A DNA stretch of 64,000 nucleotides from NCBI RefSeq assembly GCF_002858935.1, contig NZ_PJRT01000033.1, forward strand, positions 372,001-436,000, written 5' to 3'. The translations under genes were made by a program, and so were the position numbers. This document shows positions 43,685 through 52,423 of this stretch, in pieces. The DNA is from Pantoea endophytica. Its GTDB lineage: Bacteria; Pseudomonadota; Gammaproteobacteria; Enterobacterales; Enterobacteriaceae. The notes beneath the pieces were generated by a model that saw only the letters and a list, made by a program, of their open reading frames with translations, was not told the origin of the DNA and made no database searches. Each line of letters starts with the position of its first letter. Position 1 is the stretch's first letter.

Positions 43685-45232
43685 TTAAAACTGTTTTAGC
43701 GCGTGCCAGGCGGCAGGAAGATCGTTACGCAGCTGCTGATAGGTGGGGAACAGCTGGTTGTAGCGCTGCATCAGTTCGCTCGCTGGCGCTTCGGGCGCAT
43801 CCAGCAGCGGCATTACCCAGGTTTTGACGCAGCTCTCCATCGACGGATACGCGCCAATCGCCACCGCCGCCATCATCGCGGCACCGGCCGCTCCGGCTTC
43901 GTCGCGCTGGCTGATGCGCACCGGCGCACCAATGCAGGCAGATAAAATCTGGCGTAACGGCTGCGAACGCACCGCGCCGCCGGTTAAACGGATTTCTCCC
44001 GGCAAACTGCCCATCGCCTGATAGCAATCGCGCGCTGCAAAACCGATGCCTTCAATGATCGCCCGCACCAGATCGCCAAAATTGTGGGTGTAACTCAGGC
44101 CGGTAAAGCTGGCGCGCGCCTCGGCATTAACAAACGGCCCGCGCTCACCGGCAATCGAGATATACGGGTGATAGAGCAGGCTGCCGGGCTTCGCCGCATT
44201 GAGCCAGCGATCGATATGGCCCACCAAACGGGCATGATCGATTTCACAGCCAAAGCTGTTAAGCAGATCGCTGGCGAGATTCAGTAGCCAGTCAAGATTG
44301 AGCGTTGATGCCATATTGGTTTGCACCTGCGTGACATAGCCCGGCCACGGCAGCGGGATCACGTAGCCGGTTTGTGCCGGATTCAGCCACACCTCATCAA
44401 TGGCGACGCTGCGCAGATGCACGCCGGTCGAGCCAACAATCGAGCAGGCGGTATTGGCTTCGCCGGTATGCACGCCAGCGCCAAGCGCGGTCATCGCCAT
44501 ATCGACATAGCCGAGGCAGATTGGCGTGCCAGCCCGTAAACCGGTGGCCTGCGCGGCTTCCGCGGTTAACGGATGCGTGGTTTCTGTGCCTTCAATGATC
44601 TCCGGCAGCAGATGACGATGCTGTCCCAGGCCTAGCGCGGCAATCACCTGATCGTCATAGCGCTGGTGGCGGAAGTTGCCAAAGGTAAAGCTGGCCTCAG
44701 AAGGATCAGTGGCGCGGATGCCGGTGAGATTGAGGTAAAGCCAATCTTTGCAGTGCAGCGCCACTTCGCTGTTAGCTAACAGCTCGGGATAGAAGTGAGC
44801 CATGTGCGCCAACTGCGATCCCTGCTGACAGGTGTTGAGTCCGGTGCCGGTAGCGCGAAAGCGTGCAGCGGCTAACGGGTGATGATTGAGTTTTTCAACC
44901 GTTGGTGCCGCACGCGCATCCAGCCAGATCCAGGCATCGCCGACCGGCTGATTATTGGCACCCACCAGCCAGCTGCCGTCGCCTTGCGCGGTGACGGCCA
45001 CGGCAACCACCCGCGCGGCCAGGTTGTCGACACGCTCGCCCAGTTTGCGTATCGCCGTGACTGCATCCTGCCAGGTTTGGCTCATTGACTGCTGCGCCGC
45101 GCCGCCTTCGCTGCGGTAATAACGGTTACGCACCGATGCGCATGCCAGTTGCGTGCCTTCCAGATCAAACGCCACCGCTTTAACCACTGAGGTGCCGGAA
45201 TCCAGACCCAGAATGATATCGCCACTGTCCAC
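43685..45232 (-). CDS. eryA: Erythritol kinase EryA (FGGY family)
   Basis: 515 residues (Brucella EryA 519). It phosphorylates erythritol with ATP. G-L-D-S-G-T-S-V-V-K-A-V near residue 9 and A-F-D-L-E-G-T are the first nucleotide motif; G-S-T-G-V-H near 270, L-T-G-G-A-V-R-S near 415 and D-E-A-G-A-A-G-A-A near 440 complete the FGGY fold. The start is GTG 45232, because GGAGG (45242-45238) lies five bases upstream and covers the GTG at 45238. First gene of eryABCD, divergent from the ABC transporter operon. Confidence 0.82.
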   Translation of the reverse strand: MDSGDIILGLDSGTSVVKAVAFDLEGTQLACASVRNRYYRSEGGAAQQSMSQTWQDAVTAIRKLGERVDNLAARVVAVAVTAQGDGSWLVGANNQPVGDAWIWLDARAAPTVEKLNHHPLAAARFRATGTGLNTCQQGSQLAHMAHFYPELLANSEVALHCKDWLYLNLTGIRATDPSEASFTFGNFRHQRYDDQVIAALGLGQHRHLLPEIIEGTETTHPLTAEAAQATGLRAGTPICLGYVDMAMTALGAGVHTGEANTACSIVGSTGVHLRSVAIDEVWLNPAQTGYVIPLPWPGYVTQVQTNMASTLNLDWLLNLASDLLNSFGCEIDHARLVGHIDRWLNAAKPGSLLYHPYISIAGERGPFVNAEARASFTGLSYTHNFGDLVRAIIEGIGFAARDCYQAMGSLPGEIRLTGGAVRSQPLRQILSACIGAPVRISQRDEAGAAGAAMMAAVAIGAYPSMESCVKTWVMPLLDAPEAPASELMQRYNQLFPTYQQLRNDLPAAWHALKQF

Positions 45233-45655
45233 ATACACCTCCGAAAGAAGAAGAGTTCAATTCATCGCCGCCAACACCGAAAGGTGTTAACGGGCTGTGA
45301 TGAATTTGCTAAATAATGTCTTACACCACTTCTCACTGAGATAACATATCAACTGTATTATTTTTCGATAAAACCAATAAATTTCACCTGAAATAGCGAT
45401 TGTGATCACGAATCAGGCGTCAAAACCTTAAAGATTGAAATGAGATAACACGGCGAACAGGCTGATAGAGCGGGGTTTATTGCGCTTTGTGATGGGGCCG
45501 ACATCAATTAAGCGATCCAGATCGCTCTCCTGAAAAAATTGCGCGTCACCTGTTGACAATTTAGTCACATCAGCACAATTCTCATCACACAAGTTATCAC
45601 ATTTATAACATTATCGGCGCGATTATCGCAGCTGATGTCAGTGAGAGGTCACGTT
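45233..45655. promoter_or_regulatory. Divergent ery control region
   Basis: About 420 bases between eryA and the transporter operon. TGAGATAACA occurs at 45337-45346 and 45441-45450, and a related inverted copy AAGTTATCAC at 45591-45600; these are candidate sites for EryD or the DeoR protein. TTGACA at 45553-45558 may be the -35 box of the rightward promoter, with no convincing -10. TGTGA-TCACGA-ATCAG near 45401 is only half a CRP site. Confidence 0.5.
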
Positions 45656-46309
45656 ATGTCCGATGTCTCAATCCAGGCCCAGCAAATTTCCCGCAAGCGC
45701 GTCCAGCGTTACGCCACCCTCGGCGTGGTGGTGATTGCGCTGATCGCGGCGATGGCGCTCGACACCAAAGTGGTAAAAATGGGCTCCGCCGAAGATGCGC
45801 AGGAGCAAGGCTTCTCCCCCGACAGTTACGGCCAGAAAACCTTCCCGACCATCCAGCAGGATGTGGCATCACGCGCAGTAGATGCCAAAACGTTAGCCGA
45901 TGCGCTGCAAACTAATCAGCAGGAAGCGGTGCAGAAATATGGCGTTGGCGCACCGCTGCCGGTCTTTGCCGTCAAGTTCTCCGGCGTGGTGCAAGCCGGG
46001 CAGATGGGCATCTTCCCGATGAAAATCGATGGATTGCCGGGAGATATGCAGGTGCGGCTGCAAACCGGTCCGGCGATTACCGGCACCGATCTGCGTGACG
46101 CTAACGGCAAGATCCAGTTCGGTGATTTCACGAACCAAATCGAATATCAAAATGCCGGTTCCGCCATCAATCGTGCGATGAAAAGCGCGGTGCTCGACAA
46201 GCTGGATCGTGATGCGTTGCCGGGAAAAACCGTGCAGGTGGTTGGCGTGTTCCGCTTACTCAACGCGAAAAACTGGATGGTGACGCCGGTCAGCATGGAG
46301 GTGAAATGA
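45656..46309 (+). CDS. DUF2291 membrane-anchored protein of the sugar ABC operon
   Basis: 217 residues from ATG 45656, with GAGAGG seven bases upstream; an in-frame ATG at 45635 would swallow that site. One N-terminal membrane helix (Y-A-T-L-G-V-V-V-I-A-L-I-A-A-M-A) anchors a periplasmic domain of the DUF2291 family. Such proteins stand at the head of CUT2 sugar transporter operons, including rhizobial polyol loci; their exact role is unknown. It overlaps the ATPase gene by four bases. Confidence 0.82.
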   Translation: MSDVSIQAQQISRKRVQRYATLGVVVIALIAAMALDTKVVKMGSAEDAQEQGFSPDSYGQKTFPTIQQDVASRAVDAKTLADALQTNQQEAVQKYGVGAPLPVFAVKFSGVVQAGQMGIFPMKIDGLPGDMQVRLQTGPAITGTDLRDANGKIQFGDFTNQIEYQNAGSAINRAMKSAVLDKLDRDALPGKTVQVVGVFRLLNAKNWMVTPVSMEVK

Positions 46310-47844
46310 AACCGTTCAACCTCAATCCCGCCTTGCTGAAAGGCGAAGTGATCCTGCAAGCGCGCAACGTCAGCAAAGTGTACGGCTCCACGCACGCGCT
46401 GAAGGGCGTCAATTTCGAAATTCGTCGTGGCGAAGTGACCACGCTGTTTGGTGAAAACGGCGCGGGTAAATCGACGCTGATGAAAATTTTGTCTGGTGTG
46501 ATTACGCCAACAACCGGGGAAATCTTGCTACACGGCGAGGAGAAGACCTTTCGATCCGCCACCGAAGCGCGTGACTGTGGCATCTCGATTATCCATCAGG
46601 AGCTGAATCTCGCGCCGAATATGAACGTGCGCGACAACATCTTTATGGGCCGCGAAATCATGAAGCCGGGCGGCGTCGATTATGCCGAAGAGGCGCGCGT
46701 GACGGCGCACCTGATGGCGGCGCTGGAGGAGGAGATCGATCCGCTGACGCCGGTGGAAAACCTGCGCCTCGGACAGCAGCAGATTGTGGAGATTGCCCGC
46801 GCGCTGTCGGTGAATTCGCAGATTCTGATCATGGATGAACCGACCTCGGCACTGAGCGCGGCGGAAGTGGCGGTGCTGTTTCAGGTGATCCGTGATTTAA
46901 CCAGCCAGGGCGTCGCGATTGTCTATATCTCGCATCACCTGGAAGAGGCGCTGGAGATTACCGATCGGGCGGTGGTGCTGCGCGATGGCGTGATGACCGC
47001 CTATGCCAAACGCGATGAGATCGATCTCGAATGGATCGTGCGCAACATGGTGGGCGATCACTTTGATCTGGGATCGCCGCCGCAGGGCTACGACTTCGGG
47101 CTGCCGGCGCTGACGGTGAAAGATCTGACGCTGAAAAGTAAAACCGGCATTCGGCTGGTGGACAACTTATCGCTGGCGGTGCAAGCCGGGGAGATTGTCT
47201 GCATTTACGGGCTGATGGGCGCGGGGCGCACCGAGCTGCTGGAGTGCATCGCCGGACGTCTGCAGCAAAGCAGCGGTCACATTCTGCTGCAGGACACCGA
47301 TATCTCCGCGCTTACCATCTCACAACGCATTCAAATTGGGCTGGCGCTGGTGCCGGAAGATCGGCAGCGCGATGGCCTGGTACAAACCATGTCGGTGGGG
47401 GAAAACCTGTCGCTGGCCAGCATCGGCGACTTTGTACGCGGACTGGTGCTCTCCAGAAGCCGGGAAAAACAGCTGGTCAACGACAGCATTCGTAACGTGA
47501 CGGTGAAAACCTCTGGCGGCGATGCGGCGATTGGATCGCTCTCCGGCGGCAATCAACAAAAAGTGGTGATCGGCAAAATGCTCGCCACCCGTCCCAAAGT
47601 GATTCTGCTGGATGAGCCGAGCCGCGGCATCGACATCGGTGCTAAAGCGGAAGTGTTTCGCCTGCTGGCAGAGAACGCCAAAAAGGGGCTGGCGGTGGTG
47701 TATACCACTTCGGAAGTGGGCGAATGCCTGAGTATTGCCCATCGCATTGTGGTGATGAGCAAAGGGCGCATCTCCGCCATCTTCGACGCCAGCGTCAGTA
47801 AAGAACGCATTATGGCCGCTTCAGGCGAGTCTTTGGTGGCATGA
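46306..47844 (+). CDS. ABC polyol transporter ATPase (EryE-like)
   Basis: 512 residues with tandem ABC domains. First domain: G-E-N-G-A-G-K-S-T near residue 53, signature L-R-L-G-Q-Q-Q, Walker B I-L-I-M-D-E-P-T-S-A. Second domain: G-L-M-G-A-G-R-T-E, signature L-S-G-G-N-Q-Q-K-V, I-L-L-D-E-P-S-R-G-I-D-I-G. It energises import by the adjacent permease. Its place opposite eryABCD suggests erythritol uptake, as with EryE of rhizobia. That the substrate is erythritol is inferred only from context. Confidence 0.85.
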   Translation: MKPFNLNPALLKGEVILQARNVSKVYGSTHALKGVNFEIRRGEVTTLFGENGAGKSTLMKILSGVITPTTGEILLHGEEKTFRSATEARDCGISIIHQELNLAPNMNVRDNIFMGREIMKPGGVDYAEEARVTAHLMAALEEEIDPLTPVENLRLGQQQIVEIARALSVNSQILIMDEPTSALSAAEVAVLFQVIRDLTSQGVAIVYISHHLEEALEITDRAVVLRDGVMTAYAKRDEIDLEWIVRNMVGDHFDLGSPPQGYDFGLPALTVKDLTLKSKTGIRLVDNLSLAVQAGEIVCIYGLMGAGRTELLECIAGRLQQSSGHILLQDTDISALTISQRIQIGLALVPEDRQRDGLVQTMSVGENLSLASIGDFVRGLVLSRSREKQLVNDSIRNVTVKTSGGDAAIGSLSGGNQQKVVIGKMLATRPKVILLDEPSRGIDIGAKAEVFRLLAENAKKGLAVVYTTSEVGECLSIAHRIVVMSKGRISAIFDASVSKERIMAASGESLVA

Positions 47845-47866
47845 CATGAAAAGTGGAGCAAAAGGT

Positions 47867-48922
47867 ATGACTGACAGAACCCAAACGCTGGACACGCCGC
47901 CGGTGGTAAACAAGAAAAAAAGCGACAAGCAGCTGAATGTGGCGCGCCTGCTGCTGGAAGGGCGCGCATTCATCGCGCTGCTGGTGATTATCGCTACCTT
48001 CTCCATGTTGTCGCCCAACTACTTTACCGGCGCTAACTTTCTCACCATGGCGTCGCACGTGGCGATCTTCGGTTTGCCGGCGATCGGCATGCTGCTGGTG
48101 ATCCTCAACGGTGGCATTGATTTATCGGTGGGCTCCACGCTGGGTCTCGCTGGAGTGATGGCCGGATTTATGATGCAGGGCATCAACCTCGAAGCGCTCG
48201 GCGTGGTGCTCTATCTACCGGTGTGGGCGGTGGCGATTTTGACGCTGGTGGTGGGCGCGCTGGTGGGATTAGTCAACGGCGTGCTTATCGCCTGGTTCCG
48301 CGTTCCGGCCTTCGTCGCCACGCTCGGCACCATGTATGTGGCGCGCGGCATTGCGCTGCTGATCACTAATGGTCTGACCTACAACAAACTCTCCGGCAGC
48401 GAAGCGCTGGGGAATACCGGCTTCGACTGGCTCGGTTTTAATCGCCTCTTCAATATCCCGGTTGGCGTGCTGGTGCTGGGCGTGGTGGCGCTGGCGTGTG
48501 GTTTCCTGCTTAGCCGCTCAGCGTTTGGTCGCTGGCTGTACGCGTCGGGTGGTAACGAACGTGCGGCCGATCTGTCGGGTGTGCCGGTGAAGCGCATCAA
48601 AATCAGCGTCTATGTGTTGTCTGGCGTCTGCGCGGCACTCGCCGGGCTGGTGCTCTCCTCACAGCTCACCTCGGCCGGCCCAACCGCTGGTACCACTTAT
48701 GAACTGACTGCGATTGCGGCAGTGGTGATTGGTGGCGCGGCCCTGACCGGTGGACGCGGCAACGTGCGCGGCACGCTGCTTGGCGCGTTCGTGATTGGTT
48801 TTCTCTCTGATGGCCTGGTGATTATCGGCGTCTCTGCTTACTGGCAGACGGTGTTCACTGGTGCCGTGATCGTGCTGGCGGTATTGCTCAACACCTTGCA
48901 ATACGGACGACGCGCTCGCTAA
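47867..48922 (+). CDS. ABC polyol transporter permease (EryF-like)
   Basis: 351 residues from ATG 47867 (GGAG eight bases upstream); an ATG at 47846, just after the ATPase stop, is the alternative. A charged cytoplasmic N-terminus precedes eight to ten helices. CUT2 permease blocks G-G-I-D-L-S-V-G-S-T near 86 and V-V-I-G-G-A-A-L-T-G-G-R-G near 300. It forms the membrane channel with the 46306 ATPase and receives substrate from the 48996 protein. Confidence 0.87.
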   Translation: MTDRTQTLDTPPVVNKKKSDKQLNVARLLLEGRAFIALLVIIATFSMLSPNYFTGANFLTMASHVAIFGLPAIGMLLVILNGGIDLSVGSTLGLAGVMAGFMMQGINLEALGVVLYLPVWAVAILTLVVGALVGLVNGVLIAWFRVPAFVATLGTMYVARGIALLITNGLTYNKLSGSEALGNTGFDWLGFNRLFNIPVGVLVLGVVALACGFLLSRSAFGRWLYASGGNERAADLSGVPVKRIKISVYVLSGVCAALAGLVLSSQLTSAGPTAGTTYELTAIAAVVIGGAALTGGRGNVRGTLLGAFVIGFLSDGLVIIGVSAYWQTVFTGAVIVLAVLLNTLQYGRRAR

Positions 48923-48926
48923 CTCA

Positions 48927-48950
48927 CGCGCGCTGTTTCAGCAGCGCGCG
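48927..48950 (+). terminator. Strong intercistronic hairpin before the binding-protein gene
   Basis: CGCGCGCTG-TTTCAG-CAGCGCGCG, a perfect 9-bp GC stem just after the permease stop and 46 bases before the binding-protein start. No T-run follows, so it is more likely a partial terminator or RNA-stabilising stem that adjusts expression inside the operon than a full stop. Confidence 0.6.
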
Positions 48951-48995
48951 GATATCCGTAAAACCTGTACCCCAAATAATAACGGAGCACCAACT

Positions 48996-49943
48996 ATGTT
49001 CACTAAACGTCTCTTCATCGCGGCTGCGGCTATGGCCATCACCACTTTTGCTGCACCCACCTGGGCAGATAACGGGTTAATGACCATCATCGTTAACGAT
49101 CCTTCCAACCCTTACTGGCTAACGGAAGGCCAGGTAGCGCAGAAAGCGGCGGAAAAGCTGGGCTACAGCGCCAAAGTCAGTGCGCACAAAGGCGATACCA
49201 ATACCGAAAGTCAACTGATTGATACGGCGATCACCAATAAATCGAAGGCGATTATTCTCGATCCGGCGAACGCCGATGGTTCGGTCGGCTCGGTGAAAAA
49301 GGCCATCGCCGCCAATATTCCGGTATTTATCATCAATGCCGAACTGAACCAGAGCGGGCTCGCCAAAGCGCAGTTGGTTTCTAACAACGCGCAGGGAGCG
49401 GCGGTTGGCGCAATGGAGTGGGTGAAGCAGGTGGGTGATAGTGCGAACTATGTCGAGCTGGTCGGCCCGCCGTCAGATAATAACGCTGCTACCCGCGCCA
49501 ACGGTTTTGATACGGTGCTGTCGCAATATCCCACGCTGAAGAAAGTCGGTCAGGAAGTGGCTAACTGGGATCGCACACAAGGCTTCAACAAAATGCAGTC
49601 ACTGCTGCAAGCCAATCCCAACATTAAAGGCGTGATCAGCGGCAACGACGAAATGGCGCTGGGCGCGATCGCTGCGTTGAAAGAAGCTGGCAAGCTGAAT
49701 CAGATCAAAGTCGGCGGTTTTGACGGTTCACCGGATGCGGTTGACGCTGTGAAAGCCGGTACGCTGGCCTACACTGTGATGCAGCCGGTGGCGCAGTTCG
49801 CGCAGAAAGCGGTAGAGCAGGCGGATAGCTTCCTGAAAACCGGTAAGACCGGTGCGGCCTCGGAGAAGCAGCTGTTTGACTGCATCCTGATCACTAAAGA
49901 GAACGCCGGTAACTTTGCTTCACCGTTTGTTCTGAAGCAGTAA
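48996..49943 (+). CDS. Periplasmic polyol/sugar-binding protein (EryG-like)
   Basis: 315 residues. The signal peptide MFTKRLFIAAAAMAITTFAA leads to cleavage near T-W-A-D. The mature chain is a ribose-binding-type two-lobed protein, opening I-V-N-D-P-S-N-P-Y-W near residue 30, with S-G-N-D-E-M-A-L-G near 208 and V-G-G-F-D-G-S near 228. ATAACGGAGCACCAACT precedes the ATG. It would capture erythritol or a similar polyol for the linked permease and ATPase. Confidence 0.87.
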   Translation: MFTKRLFIAAAAMAITTFAAPTWADNGLMTIIVNDPSNPYWLTEGQVAQKAAEKLGYSAKVSAHKGDTNTESQLIDTAITNKSKAIILDPANADGSVGSVKKAIAANIPVFIINAELNQSGLAKAQLVSNNAQGAAVGAMEWVKQVGDSANYVELVGPPSDNNAATRANGFDTVLSQYPTLKKVGQEVANWDRTQGFNKMQSLLQANPNIKGVISGNDEMALGAIAALKEAGKLNQIKVGGFDGSPDAVDAVKAGTLAYTVMQPVAQFAQKAVEQADSFLKTGKTGAASEKQLFDCILITKENAGNFASPFVLKQ

Positions 49944-49948
49944 AAGTT

Positions 49949-49964
49949 GCGCAATAAATTGCGC
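49949..49964 (+). terminator. Hairpin after the ery transporter operon
   Basis: GCGCAAT-AA-ATTGCGC, a perfect 7-bp stem six bases past the stop, with T6 at about 49981-49986 downstream. The distance to the T-run is longer than usual. Confidence 0.5.
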
Positions 49965-50129
49965 CACTACGCTATGTGCGTTTTTTATAACAACCACCTT
50001 TGAAACGCACGTATTCGTAGCGGCGCGATTTATCACGCAGTGTAACGTTAGTCGCAATTTGCCAAAATCCGTATTAAACGCTGTAATGAGTGCCGAAAAC
50101 GCTTCTCGCTTCACTTTCCCGGATGAAAT

Positions 50130-50990
50130 ATGGCGCATAACCCGCAGGACTCTTCACTTGGCGTATTTATGGCCGAAACCTTACCCAGCGATAGCCGCCA
50201 GGCGCGGCAACTGGCCCGTCGCCAGTTAATCGCCGAAGCGGTGATGGCAGAAGGGGCGATTCGCATCGAAGACATCACCGATCGCTTCGGCATTAGTTTG
50301 ATGACCGCCCATCGTGATATCGACGAAATGGTTGAGCGCGGCCTGCTGCATAAATCGCGCGGCGTGGTGTCCGCGACGCCAACTAGTCTGGTTGAATCCA
50401 GCGATATCTATCGCGCCACGCGTCAGCTGGAAGAGAAACAGGCGATTGCCGATGTCGCCGCGACCTACCTCGAACCGGGACAGGCGATTTTCCTCGATGA
50501 TTCCACCACCGTGCAGCAGATGGCGCGGCTGCTCTCGGCGCGCGCGCCGCTGACGGTGATCACCAACTCCCTGACCCTCATGAACGAGCTGCGCAATGGC
50601 CGCGATATCACTTTGATGGGCCTCGGCGGACAGTTCTATCACTGGTGCAATGCTTTTATGGGCCGCATGACGCGGGATGAAATTGCCAGCCTGCGCGCCG
50701 ACGTGTTTTTCGTCAGCATGTCAGCGATTATCGATGATGCAGTGTTCCACCAATCCGCAGAAACGGTAGAGACCAAACGCGCGATGTTTGATGCCGCGCA
50801 GAAGCGCATTCTGATGATGGATAACACCAAGTTTGAACGCCGGGCGCTGCACCGTTTTGCGCATCTGAGTGAATTCGATGTGGTAATTGTTAATCAGGGC
50901 ACGCCAGTGCCTATTTTGCGGCGTATGCAGGATTTAGGCGTGAATGTGGTGGTCGCCCCGATGAAAATAAATCATTCGGTTAATTCTTGA
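50130..50990 (+). CDS. DeoR-family regulator, EryR-like
   Basis: 286 residues, longer than the usual 250 because of a 25-residue N-terminal lead. The helix-turn-helix is at about residues 45-70 (I-E-D-I-T-D-R-F-G-I-S-L-M-T-A-H-R-D-I-D), and the effector domain has F-L-D-D-S-T-T-V near 120, with an Asp in place of the common second Gly. Rhizobial erythritol loci carry a second, DeoR-type regulator (EryR) besides EryD, and the place here at the end of the transporter side is equivalent. It begins 187 bases after the binding-protein gene, so it may have its own promoter. Confidence 0.75.
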   Translation: MAHNPQDSSLGVFMAETLPSDSRQARQLARRQLIAEAVMAEGAIRIEDITDRFGISLMTAHRDIDEMVERGLLHKSRGVVSATPTSLVESSDIYRATRQLEEKQAIADVAATYLEPGQAIFLDDSTTVQQMARLLSARAPLTVITNSLTLMNELRNGRDITLMGLGGQFYHWCNAFMGRMTRDEIASLRADVFFVSMSAIIDDAVFHQSAETVETKRAMFDAAQKRILMMDNTKFERRALHRFAHLSEFDVVIVNQGTPVPILRRMQDLGVNVVVAPMKINHSVNS

Positions 50991-50993
50991 AAA

Positions 50994-51070
50994 GGCGGGC
51001 ATCCTAAATGGCGACCTTTATATGACGTGCCAATCTTTACATTAATTTAAATATATCCCGCCTCGTTGAT
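50994..51070 (+). terminator. Possible long-loop terminator after the DeoR gene
   Basis: GGCGGG at 50994-50999 can pair with CCCGCC at 51057-51062, followed by a TTTTTTTT run at about 51070. The 57-base loop makes this uncertain. Confidence 0.3.
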
Positions 51071-51185
51071 TTTTTTTACTTTCTTTAATCTGCTTAGCGT
51101 CTTATTCGGGGATTTCCTGGTTATGTACGCTGCGTAGTGCTCTATGGTTATTATTCGGCCCTGGTTCAGAATAATGAGGTATCTG

Positions 51186-51917
51186 ATGCTGATTAAACTT
51201 AAACGCACACGAACGCATGATGAGGACAGAAATCTGGCAATGTGGCTCGCCACGGCCGCCGGTGTGCTCAATGCAATCGCCCTGGGGGCGTTTGGCTTTT
51301 TCCCCTCGCATATGTCAGGTAATACCTCTCAATTATCCAGTGAAGTATCGAACGTTAATTTCCGTGATATCACCTTTTTAGCCACCATCCTGTTTGCCTT
51401 TGTTTGTGGTGCGGTCACGGCGAGAATGGTGGTGATCAGCGGATTAGCCAATGGCAATCGCATTATATTCTGCCAAATATTGTGGGTTGAAGGGCTGGCC
51501 TTAATAGCGTTATCGCTGTTTGAAATGTTCTTTTATTCGTCGGCCAACAACCGGGAAGTTATTGTCATTCTGGGCTTCCTGATGGGCGTGCATAATTCAA
51601 CCTCTACGCAGTTATCCAATGGCCGCGTGCGCTCCACCCATATTACCGGCACGTTAACCGATGCCGGAATTTCGCTGGCATCGGTATTAGCCGCGCTGTT
51701 CCGCCGCGATCCGTCAAAACAGTTCTCAGGCCAGAAACGTCAGCTGTTCACGCATCTGACTACGATATTTTCCTTCCTGATCGGCGGGATTGTCGGCCTG
51801 ATGATGTTTAAACATCTAGGTTTTAAAGCCATGTCGATGGTCGGCGGCATACTGCTGATTGTTGCCACATTGGCGATGGTGAGAACGGTGGCACGGGTAA
51901 AGCGAGCTGCTTCCTGA
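51186..51917 (+). CDS. DUF1275 (YoaK-type) membrane protein
   Basis: 243 residues from ATG 51186, with GAGGT five bases upstream; upstream in-frame starts at 51144 and 51174 lack a site. Six membrane helices are expected. The family block F-G-F-F-P-S-H-M-S-G-N-T is near residue 33, and a second copy-like T-H-I-T-G-T-L-T-D near 155. DUF1275 proteins are inner-membrane proteins of unknown function. The long 5' region (51071-51185) is AT-rich. A hairpin follows the gene. Confidence 0.8.
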   Translation: MLIKLKRTRTHDEDRNLAMWLATAAGVLNAIALGAFGFFPSHMSGNTSQLSSEVSNVNFRDITFLATILFAFVCGAVTARMVVISGLANGNRIIFCQILWVEGLALIALSLFEMFFYSSANNREVIVILGFLMGVHNSTSTQLSNGRVRSTHITGTLTDAGISLASVLAALFRRDPSKQFSGQKRQLFTHLTTIFSFLIGGIVGLMMFKHLGFKAMSMVGGILLIVATLAMVRTVARVKRAAS

Positions 51918-51935
51918 CATGATGGAGCGTGTGCA

Positions 51936-51958
51936 AGGCGGCGACTTTTTCGCCGCCT
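51936..51958 (+). terminator. Hairpin after the DUF1275 gene
   Basis: AGGCGGCGA-CTTTT-TCGCCGCCT, perfect 9-bp stem 18 bases past the stop. No T-run follows it on the plus strand. Confidence 0.5.
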
Positions 51959-52119
51959 CGCTAGTGCCACCCGCAAATAAGAATTTTTACCTTCCGTCTC
52001 ATCATAAAACACCTTAAATTCACGCCGACGAGCAGTGCCAGTCACAACAGATTGGGTATTTTAACAACAATCAAATAAACACTTTTGCATGCCATCTATT
52101 CATGGCAGTGAGGCTTTGT

Positions 52120-52329
52120 ATGCTTTTAAAACGCAGCTGTAATATTGCTATTGTCGTACTGGTCATGTTTTCTGTTACCGCGTGTGGCATGTCGCATCGT
52201 GGCAGAAATACCGCGATTGGTGCCGGTGTTGGTGCGGTAGGCGGTGCGGTACTTACCGGTGGTAGCACCTTCGGTACATTGGGTGGCGCGGCGATCGGTG
52301 GTTTAATCGGACACGAAGTTAGCAGGTAA
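52120..52329 (+). CDS. osmB: Osmotically inducible lipoprotein OsmB
   Basis: 69 residues from ATG 52120 (GTGAGG six bases upstream). The lipobox S-V-T-A-C-G near residue 22 marks a lipoprotein signal. The mature part has the glycine-zipper R-N-T-A-I-G-A-G-V-G-A-V-G-G-A-V-L and L-G-G-A-A-I-G-G-L-I-G-H, nearly the E. coli OsmB sequence. It is an outer- or inner-membrane lipoprotein induced in E. coli by osmotic stress and stationary phase. No Rcs box or RpoS promoter could be identified with confidence upstream. Confidence 0.88.
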   Translation: MLLKRSCNIAIVVLVMFSVTACGMSHRGRNTAIGAGVGAVGGAVLTGGSTFGTLGGAAIGGLIGHEVSR

Positions 52330-52423
52330 GGAAATATTCTCGCGTAACTATGAACTTTATTTCACTCTCATTTATGCTGCATAGGATATCAATACTGTTC
52401 CTACCGCAAAATGAGGTGATGAC

